From assembly GCA_946631535.1 (NCBI GenBank), contig CAMPAF010000135.1, positions 1 to 7,718 of the forward strand: a stretch of 7,718 bases of DNA, read 5' to 3'. The position numbers and the translations under genes are program-made. The notes under the pieces were generated by a model. That model was not told the DNA's origin. It searched no databases and saw nothing but the letters and a program-made list of their open reading frames with translations. Each line of letters opens with the position of its first letter. Position 1 is the stretch's first letter. Shown here in pieces: positions 1 to 5,220 of this stretch. Origin of the DNA: an uncultured Verrucomicrobiota bacterium (GTDB lineage Bacteria > Verrucomicrobiota > Kiritimatiellia > RFP12 > UBA1067).

Positions 1-199
1 CGAACTTCGCGTAGCGCTTCTTGAACGAGTCGACGCGGCCTTCGGTGTCGACCATCGTCTTCGCGCCGGTGAAGTAGGGGTGGCACGCCGAGCAGGTGTT
101 GACCGTCATCTCCTTCTTGGTGGAGCGGGTATGGAACACCTTGCCGCACGCGCAGGTGATGGTGGCGTCTTCGTACTTCGGATGGATGTCGCTCTTCAT
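1..199 (-). CDS. rpmE: 50S ribosomal protein L31, zinc-binding type (3' end cut by window edge)
   Basis: Component of the large ribosomal subunit. The 66 complete codons visible begin MKSDIHPKYE, the usual start of L31. The protein has the zinc-ribbon cysteines of the zinc-containing (type A) form: a CxC at residues 16 and 18 and a CxxC at residues 36 and 39. The typical segment HPYFTGAKTMVDTEGRVDSF follows the second pair. The reading frame leaves the window at base 1 with no stop, so the C-terminus is not seen; L31 proteins are usually about 65-90 residues long, so little should be missing. The ATG at 199-197 is preceded by a GAAGGGA ribosome binding site (217-211) and by its own promoter at 232-260. 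The four cysteines suggest ordinary zinc-dependent L31 rather than the cysteine-lacking paralogue made under zinc starvation. Confidence 0.96.
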   Translation of the reverse strand, partial: MKSDIHPKYEDATITCACGKVFHTRSTKKEMTVNTCSACHPYFTGAKTMVDTEGRVDSFKKRYAKF

Positions 200-210
200 T
201 TTTGCTGGTT

Positions 211-217
211 TCCCTTC
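211..217 (-). promoter_or_regulatory. Ribosome binding site of rpmE
   Basis: GAAGGGA on the minus strand lies 11 bases upstream of the rpmE ATG. It shows that this gene has a conventional leader, unlike two of the other promoter-proximal genes in the window. Confidence 0.7.
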
Positions 218-231
218 TAAATAGGTTGCGT

Positions 232-260
232 AGTATACCATTTCCCGCCCGGCCGCGCAA
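232..260 (-). promoter_or_regulatory. Sigma-70-type promoter of rpmE
   Basis: On the minus strand TTGCGC (260-255) and TATACT (237-232) are separated by exactly 17 bases. TGG directly before TATACT makes an extended -10 element. The predicted start of transcription is near base 225, giving a leader of about 26 bases that contains the ribosome binding site. The -35 box lies in an inverted repeat immediately downstream of ppdK. Boxes and spacing are seen in the sequence; activity is inferred. The same -35 box, spacing and TGN element occur upstream of two other genes in this window. Confidence 0.75.
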
Positions 261-275
261 GGGCGGCGGGGCGGG
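244..275 (-). terminator. GC-rich hairpin downstream of ppdK (possible weak terminator)
   Basis: CCGCCC (245-250) can pair with GGGCGG (261-266) around a 10-base loop. Alternatively CCCGCCC (244-250) can pair with GGGCGGG (269-275). The hairpin begins 17 bases after the ppdK stop. On the minus strand it is followed by GAAATGG rather than a run of T, so it is not a classic Rho-independent terminator. It overlaps the -35 region of the rpmE promoter. It could slow or end ppdK transcription, protect the mRNA 3' end, or act at the DNA level. Confidence 0.4.
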
Positions 276-291
276 ACGCGGAAGCGGCGGA

Positions 292-2937
292 CTACTTGCG
301 CAGCGCCGCCTGCGCCGCCGCGAGGCGGGCGATCGGCACGCGGTACGGCGAGCAGGAGACGTAGTCGAGACCGATCTGGTGGCAGAACTCCACCGAGGTC
401 GGGTCGCCGCCGTGTTCGCCGCAGATGCCGCAGTGGAGCGTGGGGCGGACGCCCTTGCCGAGCTCGATGGCCATCTTCATCAGCTTGCCGACGCCGACCT
501 GGTCGAGCTTCGCGAACGGGTCGTTCTCGAAGATCTTCTTGTCGTAGTAGGCGTTGAGGAACTTGCCCGAGTCGTCGCGCGAGAAGCCGTAGGTCATCTG
601 CGTGAGGTCGTTCGTGCCGAAGCAGAAGAACTGCGCCTCCTTCGCGAGCTCGTCGGCGATCAGCGCCGCGCGCGGGATCTCGATCATCGTGCCCACCTTG
701 TAGGCGATGTTGACGTCGGCGTGCGCGATTTCCTCGTTCGCCGTCTTGACGACGATCTCCTTGACGAACCTGAGCTCCTTGGCGTCGCCCGTGAGCGGGA
801 TCATGATCTCGGGCTTGACGGTCCACGTCGGGTGCGACTTCTGGACCTTGACCGCGGCGCGGATGACGGCCGTGGTCTGCATGCGCGCGATCTCCGGGTA
901 GGTGACGCAGAGACGGCAGCCGCGGTGGCCCATCATCGGGTTGAACTCGTGGAGGGAGTCGATGAGATCCTCGATCTCGGCGACGGTCTTGTGCTGCGCC
1001 TTCGCGAGCAGCTTGATCTCGTCCTCGCTGTGCGGCACGAACTCGTGCAGCGGCGGGTCGAGGAAGCGGATCGTAACCGGCTTGCCCTCGAGGGCCTCGA
1101 AGAGCTGCTCGAAGTCGTCCTGCTGGTAGGGCAGGATCTTGGAGAGCGCGATTTCGCGCTCCTCGACCGTGTCGGCGCAGATCATCTCGCGGAACGCCGC
1201 GATGCGGTCGGCCTCGAAGAACATGTGCTCCGTGCGGCAGAGACCGATGCCCTCGGCGCCGAGCTCGCGAGCCTTCTTCGCGTCGCGCGGCGTGTCGGCG
1301 TTGGTGCGCACCTTGAGGCGGCGGAACTTGTCGGCCCACGACATGATGCGGCCGAACTCGCCGGCGATCCTGGCGTCGACGGTGGTGATGACGCCGTCGT
1401 AGATGTTGCCGGTCGAGCCGTCGATCGAGAGCCAGTCGCCCTCGTGGAAGGTCTTGCCGTTGAGGGTGAACTTCTTGTTCTCCTCGTCCATCGCGATCTC
1501 CTGGCAGCCGGAGACGCAGCAGGTGCCCATGCCGCGGGCGACGACGGCCGCGTGGCTGGTCATGCCGCCGCGGACGGTGAGGATGCCCTGCGCGGACTTC
1601 ATGCCCTCGATGTCCTCGGGGCTGGTCTCAAGGCGCACGAGCACCACCTTCTCGCCGCGCTTCTTCCACGCCTTGGCGTCGTCGGCCGAGAAGACGATCT
1701 TGCCGCACGCGGCGCCCGGCGAGGCGGGGAGGCCGCGGCCCATCACCTTGCCGCGCTTCAGGGAGGCGGCGTCGAACTGCGGGTGGAGGAGCGTGTCGAG
1801 GTTGCGCGGCTCGATCATGAGCACGGCTTCCTTCTCGGTGCGCATACCCTCGTCAACGAGGTCGCACGCGATCTTGAGCGCCGCGCGCGCCGTGCGCTTG
1901 CCGTTGCGCGTCTGGAGCATGAAGAGCTTCTGGTTCTCGATCGTGAACTCCATGTCCTGCATGTCGCGGTAGTGCTCCTCGAGCGTCTCGCAGATCTTCT
2001 GGAACTGCTTGAACACCTTGGGCATCACCTCGGCCATCTTCGCGATCGGCATCGGGGTGCGCACGCCCGCCACCACGTCTTCGCCCTGGGCGTTCATGAG
2101 GAACTCGCCCATCAGCTTCTTCTCGCCCGTCGCAGGGTCGCGCGTGAAGGCGACGCCCGTGCCGGACTGGTCGTTGAGGTTGCCGAACGCCATCATCTGA
2201 ACGTTGACCGCGGTGCCCCAGCTGTACGGGATGTCGTTGTCGCGGCGGTAGACGTTCGCGCGCGGGTTGTCCCAGCTGCGGAACACGGCCTTGATCGCCT
2301 CGAAGAGCTGCTCCTTCGCGTCGGTCGGGAAGTCCTTGCCGATCTTCGCCTTGTACTCGGCCTTGAACTGGCCCGCGAGCGCCTTGAGGTCGGCAGCCGT
2401 GAGGTCGACGTCGTTCTTGACGCGCTTCTTGGCCTTCATGTCGTCGATGAGCTTCTCGAAGTACTTCTTGCCAACCTCCATCACGACGTCGGAGAACATC
2501 TGGATGAAGCGGCGGTAGCAGTCCCACGCCCAGCGCGGGTTCTTCGTCTGCTTCGCGAGCGACTCGACAACCGTCTCGTTGAGGCCGAGGTTGAGGATCG
2601 TGTCCATCATGCCGGGCATCGACGCACGGGCGCCGGAGCGCACGGACACGAGAAGCGGGTTCTTCTTGTCGCCGAACTTCTTGCCGCAGCTCTTCTCGAG
2701 CTTGTCGATGTACTCCATCACCTGCTTCTGGATGTCGGAGCCGATCTTCTTGCCGTCGTCGTAGTAGCGCGTGCAGGCCTCGGTCGTGATCGTGAAGCCC
2801 TGCGGCACCGGAAGCCCGAGTCCCGCCATCTCCGCGAGGTTCGCGCCCTTGCCGCCCAGCAGCTCGCGCATGTTTGCATTGCCTTCGGTCTTTCCAGCAC
2901 CGAAGAAGTACACGTACTTCTTGCTTTCCGTCTTCAT
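292..2937 (-). CDS. ppdK: Pyruvate, phosphate dikinase (PPDK)
   Basis: Cytoplasmic enzyme that reversibly converts pyruvate, ATP and phosphate to PEP, AMP and PPi. At 881 residues it has the normal bacterial length. The N-terminal nucleotide-binding domain has GGKGANLAEMAGLGLPVPQG (28-47), SVRSGARASMPGMMDT (98-113) and LQTRNGKRTARAA (341-353). The mobile phosphohistidine domain has GGMTSHAAVVARG with the phosphoryl-carrying His462 and the conserved Thr460, the position phosphorylated in regulated plant PPDK. The C-terminal PEP/pyruvate barrel has FGTNDLTQ (773-780), SRDD (786-789) and CGICGEHGGDP with the catalytic cysteine at 839. All key residues are present, so the enzyme should be active. 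It is a single-gene unit with its own promoter (2980-3008). The start has only weak ribosome binding sequence (GAAAAGA; a better AAGGAT lies about 23 bases upstream), but MKTESKKYVYFFG is the usual family start. The direction of use (glycolytic or gluconeogenic) cannot be read from the sequence. Confidence 0.98.
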   Translation of the reverse strand: MKTESKKYVYFFGAGKTEGNANMRELLGGKGANLAEMAGLGLPVPQGFTITTEACTRYYDDGKKIGSDIQKQVMEYIDKLEKSCGKKFGDKKNPLLVSVRSGARASMPGMMDTILNLGLNETVVESLAKQTKNPRWAWDCYRRFIQMFSDVVMEVGKKYFEKLIDDMKAKKRVKNDVDLTAADLKALAGQFKAEYKAKIGKDFPTDAKEQLFEAIKAVFRSWDNPRANVYRRDNDIPYSWGTAVNVQMMAFGNLNDQSGTGVAFTRDPATGEKKLMGEFLMNAQGEDVVAGVRTPMPIAKMAEVMPKVFKQFQKICETLEEHYRDMQDMEFTIENQKLFMLQTRNGKRTARAALKIACDLVDEGMRTEKEAVLMIEPRNLDTLLHPQFDAASLKRGKVMGRGLPASPGAACGKIVFSADDAKAWKKRGEKVVLVRLETSPEDIEGMKSAQGILTVRGGMTSHAAVVARGMGTCCVSGCQEIAMDEENKKFTLNGKTFHEGDWLSIDGSTGNIYDGVITTVDARIAGEFGRIMSWADKFRRLKVRTNADTPRDAKKARELGAEGIGLCRTEHMFFEADRIAAFREMICADTVEEREIALSKILPYQQDDFEQLFEALEGKPVTIRFLDPPLHEFVPHSEDEIKLLAKAQHKTVAEIEDLIDSLHEFNPMMGHRGCRLCVTYPEIARMQTTAVIRAAVKVQKSHPTWTVKPEIMIPLTGDAKELRFVKEIVVKTANEEIAHADVNIAYKVGTMIEIPRAALIADELAKEAQFFCFGTNDLTQMTYGFSRDDSGKFLNAYYDKKIFENDPFAKLDQVGVGKLMKMAIELGKGVRPTLHCGICGEHGGDPTSVEFCHQIGLDYVSCSPYRVPIARLAAAQAALRK

Positions 2938-2979
2938 TCTTTTCGCTTTCTTTTCGTTTTATCCTTAGTTAATGGGCGG

Positions 2980-3008
2980 AATGTACCAAAAAACGGGGCT
3001 GAAATCAA
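2980..3008 (-). promoter_or_regulatory. Sigma-70-type promoter of ppdK
   Basis: On the minus strand TTGATT (3008-3003) and TACATT (2985-2980) are 17 bases apart, with TGG directly before TACATT as an extended -10. Transcription should start near 2973, leaving a leader of about 36 bases. The site lies just beyond the terminator of the tRNA unit, which makes ppdK independently transcribed. Unlike the other three promoters here, its -35 box is not TTGCGC and is not in an inverted repeat. Confidence 0.7.
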
Positions 3009-3030
3009 GGCGAAACGAGACAAAACGCGG

Positions 3031-3062
3031 AAAAAAGGAAACGCCGGTCATCGACCGGCGTT
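3031..3062 (-). terminator. Rho-independent terminator after tRNA-Cys
   Basis: The perfect 10-base inverted repeat AACGCCGGTC (3040-3049) and GACCGGCGTT (3053-3062) has a 3-base loop. Read on the minus strand it is followed by TCCTTTTTT (3039-3031). It begins 10 bases beyond the encoded CCA of the tRNA. This is the only hairpin in the window with a proper T-tract, and it closes the unit made of the small basic protein gene and tRNA-Cys. Confidence 0.9.
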
Positions 3063-3072
3063 CGCCATTTAA

Positions 3073-3146
3073 TGGAGGTGGGAAGCGGAATTGAACCGCT
3101 GTAACAGGATTTGCAGTCCCGGACCTAACCACTCGGCCATCCCACC
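3073..3146 (-). tRNA. tRNA-Cys (anticodon GCA), CCA encoded
   Basis: The minus strand reads GGTGGGA at the 5' end of the acceptor stem, pairing with TCCCACC at the 3' end, followed by a T discriminator base and an encoded CCA (3075-3073). The anticodon arm is CGGGA-CTGCAAA-TCCTG, with GCA at 3114-3112, reading cysteine codons. The T arm is AGCGG-TTCAATT-CCGCT. U at the discriminator position is a known identity element of tRNA-Cys. I see no separate promoter in the 43 bases between it and the small gene upstream, so it is probably processed from a shared transcript that ends at the terminator at 3062-3031. Confidence 0.97.
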
Positions 3147-3189
3147 TTGCACGCCGCATCCACCCTTTGTGGACACGGGCAAAGAGAAA

Positions 3190-3288
3190 TCACTTCGCTT
3201 TCTTGGCCGCGAGGAGCTTCGCCTGACGACGCTTGCTGCGTGCTAGGCGCGCCGCTCTCTTGGCACGAATTCTAAGTTGCTGTCCCAT
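3190..3288 (-). CDS. Very small, highly basic protein (32 residues), function unknown
   Basis: An ATG at 3288-3286 opens a 32-codon frame ending in TGA at 3192-3190. The product starts MGQQLRIRAKRAARLARSKR and ends in a Lys/Ala-rich tail. Thirteen of 32 residues are Lys or Arg and none is acidic, a composition typical of small ribosomal or other RNA-binding proteins. It is not bTHX, L34 or L36 by sequence, and I cannot name the family. It is supported as a gene by a well-formed promoter (3296-3324) whose predicted start point falls on or beside the ATG, and by its place ahead of tRNA-Cys in a unit closed by a strong terminator. There is no Shine-Dalgarno sequence, so it would be translated from a leaderless mRNA. 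A role on the ribosome is an inference from composition only. The alternative is a chance frame in the leader of the tRNA transcript. Confidence 0.68.
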   Translation of the reverse strand: MGQQLRIRAKRAARLARSKRRQAKLLAAKKAK

Positions 3289-3295
3289 GCGGGAT

Positions 3296-3324
3296 AGTCT
3301 ATCAAATCCCCCCTTGCCGCGCAA
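3296..3324 (-). promoter_or_regulatory. Sigma-70-type promoter of the small basic protein / tRNA-Cys unit
   Basis: On the minus strand TTGCGC (3324-3319) and TAGACT (3301-3296) have a 17-base spacer, and TGA directly precedes the -10 box (TGN extended -10). Seven bases separate the end of the -10 box from the ATG at 3288, so transcription should begin at the start codon or one base before it. The -35 box lies in the loop and arm of a 9-base inverted repeat (3309-3329). Confidence 0.75.
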
Positions 3325-3329
3325 GGGGG
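3309..3329 (-). terminator. Perfect 9-bp hairpin between coaX and the small basic protein gene
   Basis: CCCCCTTGC (3309-3317) and GCAAGGGGG (3321-3329) form a perfect inverted repeat with a 3-base loop. It starts 4 bases after the coaX stop. On the minus strand it is preceded by TTTT and followed by GATTTGAT, a poor T-tract, so it may be a weak terminator for the cofactor operon. It also contains the -35 box of the next promoter, so it may instead (or also) act at the DNA level. Confidence 0.55.
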
Positions 3330-3333
3330 AAAA

Positions 3334-4083
3334 TCACGAAATTTGACGCCCTGCAATGAAGCCCGCGCCGTGCAGCGTGAGCGTGGGGTCTATGACGAAT
3401 TCCATCCCGGAGTCCTTCAGCGCCCACTTGGCGAAGCCGCCGGTCGCAACGAGCCTGAAGTCGGTCTTGAAGTTCATGGAGAGCGTGCGCACTATCTCGC
3501 GCACCATGCCGCGGTATCCGACGATCGCGCCGAAGCGCATGGCCTCCTCGGTGGACCTGCCGATCCTGGGGCACTTCCCGCCGAGCTCCATGCGGGGCAG
3601 CTTGGCTGTGCGCTCAAAGAGGTAGTCGCGCATAAGCGGGAACCCGGGCGCGATCACGCCGCCGCGCCACACGCGGTCGGCCGTTATGGCTGCGGCGGTG
3701 AACGCGGTGCCGAAGTCGCACACTATGACAGGCGCGCCATAGCGGTCTACCGCCGCGGCCGCGTCCGCAAGACGGTCCGCTCCGATTGTCTCCGGCGCAG
3801 GGTAGTCGAGAGTGATCCCGCAGCCGCCGAGCATCCTGTGGGTGATGCGCACAAACGGCGCGCGCAGCGACTTCTCGACGAACCTGCGCCATCCGGGATC
3901 GGCCTTCGGGACCACGCTGAGGTACGCCACGGCCGCGACGGAACGCGATGCGACGATCTCGCGCAGTGCCGCGGACGCAGACGAAAATCCCCCGTCGTGG
4001 TGGGTGACATGAGAAACGCGGCCGTTGGACCAGACTCCAACGGCCGTGCTAGTGTTGCCTACGTCTATGACCGCAAGCTTCAC
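3334..4083 (-). CDS. coaX: Type III pantothenate kinase
   Basis: Phosphorylates pantothenate with ATP, the first step of CoA synthesis. The 249-residue length fits the CoaX family. Visible ASKHA-fold motifs are DVGNT (7-11, phosphate-binding loop), GADRLAD (101-107), DFGTA (123-127), GGVIAPG (141-147), TGGFA (214-218) and the C-terminal DPTLTLHGAGFI (232-243), where the family usually has a DPxLxLxGL-like segment. The start is a GTG at 4083-4081 that overlaps the nadC stop (TGA, 4082-4080). The frame is open much further upstream within nadC, but the DVGNT motif has to lie close to the N-terminus, and AAGGGGAAG about 10 bases upstream is a suitable ribosome binding site, so the longer frame is rejected. 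It is the last gene of the operon with nadC, linking NAD and CoA supply. Type III kinases are generally insensitive to feedback by CoA. Confidence 0.95.
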   Translation of the reverse strand: MKLAVIDVGNTSTAVGVWSNGRVSHVTHHDGGFSSASAALREIVASRSVAAVAYLSVVPKADPGWRRFVEKSLRAPFVRITHRMLGGCGITLDYPAPETIGADRLADAAAAVDRYGAPVIVCDFGTAFTAAAITADRVWRGGVIAPGFPLMRDYLFERTAKLPRMELGGKCPRIGRSTEEAMRFGAIVGYRGMVREIVRTLSMNFKTDFRLVATGGFAKWALKDSGMEFVIDPTLTLHGAGFIAGRQIS

Positions 4084-4970
4084 CTCGCGCGCTTCCCCTT
4101 CTTCTTCTCGCTCCACTCGAGCGTGAGGTCGATCGAGGGAGCTGAGTGCGTCAGGCATCCGAGCGATATGGCGGTGACTCCAGTGGCCGCGACCTCCTTC
4201 GCGCGGTCGAGCGTGATTCCTCCGGACGCCTCTGTCTTGGAAATCCCCCTGCAGAGCTTCACGCACTTGCGCATGTCGGCGCAGCTCATGTTGTCGAGCA
4301 TGATCCACTCCGGCTTCGCCTTGAGCGCGCTCTTGCACTCGCGGATCGACTCGACCTCGATCTCCACCTCGAGCTTCGGAAACGCCTTGCGCGCCGCAAG
4401 GACAGCCTGGTCGAGCTCGTCCGGATTCCCCCCGCGCCAGAGGCGGCGGTGGTTGTCCTTCATGAGTATGCGGTCGTAGAGCCCGAAGCGGTGGTTCGTC
4501 CCGCCGCCGCACGTGACTGCGTACTTCTCGAACACGCGGAGACCCGGGGTGGTCTTGCGCGTGTCGAGGATGAGCGTGTGCCAGCGCTTCGTCGCGTCGA
4601 CGAACTTCTTGGCCAGAGTGGCCGTGGCGCACATGCGCTGCATGAAGTTGAGCGCCACGCGCTCGGCGGTGAGAATAGATATGGCCCGCCCGGTGAAGGT
4701 GAGGATCTCCTCGCCCGGCTTCACGCAGGAGCCGTCGGCACGGAGGATCTTCACCTTGAGCTTCGGGTCCACGGCCTTCATCACGGCGCGCGCAACGGTT
4801 GCTCCGGCGACTACGCACGGAACGCGGGAATAAATCGCCCCGACGCCAACAGCGCCGGGGTCGACTAGCGCGAGGGACGTGGCGTCTCCAGACCCCACGT
4901 CCTCCTCAAGCGCACGCGCCACCGCATCGGCGGCGCGAGGCGACTTCATCACGTCGCGCATCGACTTCAC
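4080..4970 (-). CDS. nadC: Nicotinate-nucleotide pyrophosphorylase (carboxylating), quinolinate phosphoribosyltransferase
   Basis: Converts quinolinate and PRPP to nicotinate mononucleotide, CO2 and PPi in de novo NAD synthesis. The length of 296 residues is close to that of the E. coli enzyme. Motifs in order are SGDATS (27-32), ERVALNFMQ (103-111), DTRKTTPGLR (136-145), GGGTNHR (155-161), KDNH (171-174), EVEIEVES (201-208), LDNM (225-228), EASGGI (247-252) and SLGCLTHS (269-276). The substrate-binding basic residues Arg104, Arg138, Lys139, His160, Arg161 and Lys171 are present, so it should be active. The GTG start at 4970-4968 overlaps the TGA of the preceding small membrane protein gene (GTGA), implying translational coupling. 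ATG codons at residues 4 and 8 are alternatives. The coaX start likewise overlaps its stop. The quinolinate-making genes nadA and nadB are not in the window. Confidence 0.97.
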   Translation of the reverse strand: MKSMRDVMKSPRAADAVARALEEDVGSGDATSLALVDPGAVGVGAIYSRVPCVVAGATVARAVMKAVDPKLKVKILRADGSCVKPGEEILTFTGRAISILTAERVALNFMQRMCATATLAKKFVDATKRWHTLILDTRKTTPGLRVFEKYAVTCGGGTNHRFGLYDRILMKDNHRRLWRGGNPDELDQAVLAARKAFPKLEVEIEVESIRECKSALKAKPEWIMLDNMSCADMRKCVKLCRGISKTEASGGITLDRAKEVAATGVTAISLGCLTHSAPSIDLTLEWSEKKKGKRAR

Positions 4971-5179
4971 TGCAGCGATATCAGCGACCAGTTCACGTAC
5001 ATCATGCCCGTGATCGCGACCATGATGCCGAAGGCGATCAGGCCGAACACGAACACTGTAGTGGCGGCAGCCTTAGAGGGCGCCGCAGCTGCCTTCGACG
5101 CATTGGGGTCGCCGTCAAGACGATAGCGCTCCGCAATCGCGGCGCCACCGGACGGAACAGATGATTTCTTGAGTTTCAT
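4967..5179 (-). CDS. Small single-pass membrane protein (70 residues), function unknown
   Basis: The product has a basic N-terminus (MKLKKSS), an Ala/Lys/Ser-rich stretch (27-40) and one hydrophobic segment from about 41 to 61 (TTVFVFGLIAFGIMVAITGM), followed by a short YVNWSLISLQ tail. No cysteines or known catalytic motif are visible and I do not recognise the family. It is supported as a gene by its promoter (5186-5214), which ends only six bases before the ATG, and by a four-base overlap of its stop with the GTG of nadC. It is therefore the first gene of an operon with nadC and coaX. No Shine-Dalgarno sequence fits between promoter and ATG, so translation is probably leaderless. Its link to NAD or CoA synthesis may be only positional, for instance as a lead cistron that brings ribosomes to nadC through coupling. 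Confidence 0.82.
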   Translation of the reverse strand: MKLKKSSVPSGGAAIAERYRLDGDPNASKAAAAPSKAAATTVFVFGLIAFGIMVAITGMMYVNWSLISLQ

Positions 5180-5185
5180 GGTTTA

Positions 5186-5214
5186 ATTCTACCAAATTCC
5201 CAGTTGGCGCGCAA
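5186..5214 (-). promoter_or_regulatory. Sigma-70-type promoter of the small membrane protein-nadC-coaX operon
   Basis: On the minus strand TTGCGC (5214-5209) and TAGAAT (5191-5186) have a 17-base spacer, with TGG directly before TAGAAT (extended -10). The ATG at 5179 is the seventh base after the -10 box, the usual start point of transcription, which predicts a leaderless mRNA. The -35 box overlaps an inverted repeat just after the oxaloacetate decarboxylase beta gene. Confidence 0.8.
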
Positions 5215-5217
5215 CTG
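5201..5217 (-). terminator. Hairpin after the oxaloacetate decarboxylase beta gene (possible weak terminator)
   Basis: CAGTTG (5201-5206) and CAACTG (5212-5217) form a perfect 6-base inverted repeat with a 5-base loop, beginning 3 bases after the beta-subunit stop (TAA, followed by a second in-frame TAA). On the minus strand it is followed by GGAATTTGG, a poor T-tract. It overlaps the -35 box of the next promoter, as the hairpins at 3309-3329 and 244-275 do. Confidence 0.4.
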
Positions 5218-5220
5218 TTA

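Noticed and set aside
1853..2527. 224-codon minus-strand frame inside ppdK
   Set aside because: It is a frame shadow of ppdK with a low-complexity Arg/Gly/Asp product; there is no sign of a frameshift because the ppdK frame is intact.
202..3072. A 956-codon open frame on the plus strand spanning all of ppdK
   Set aside because: It is antisense to ppdK, which has every family motif. Its product is a low-complexity run of Arg, Leu, Glu, Val, Asp and His, as expected from reading GC-rich codons backwards, and it runs on through the tRNA terminator region.
3160..3172. Small inverted repeat CCAC/GTGG between the basic protein gene and tRNA-Cys
   Set aside because: A four-base stem is expected by chance in GC-rich DNA, and it has no T-tract.
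4084..4818. Upstream extension of the coaX frame that would make a 494-residue protein
   Set aside because: The extra part lies inside nadC in another frame and is Arg-rich without domains. The phosphate-binding DVGNT motif marks the true N-terminus just after the GTG at 4083.
4146..4868. 240-codon plus-strand frame over nadC
   Set aside because: It is antisense to an intact nadC with a biased composition and no recognisable motif.
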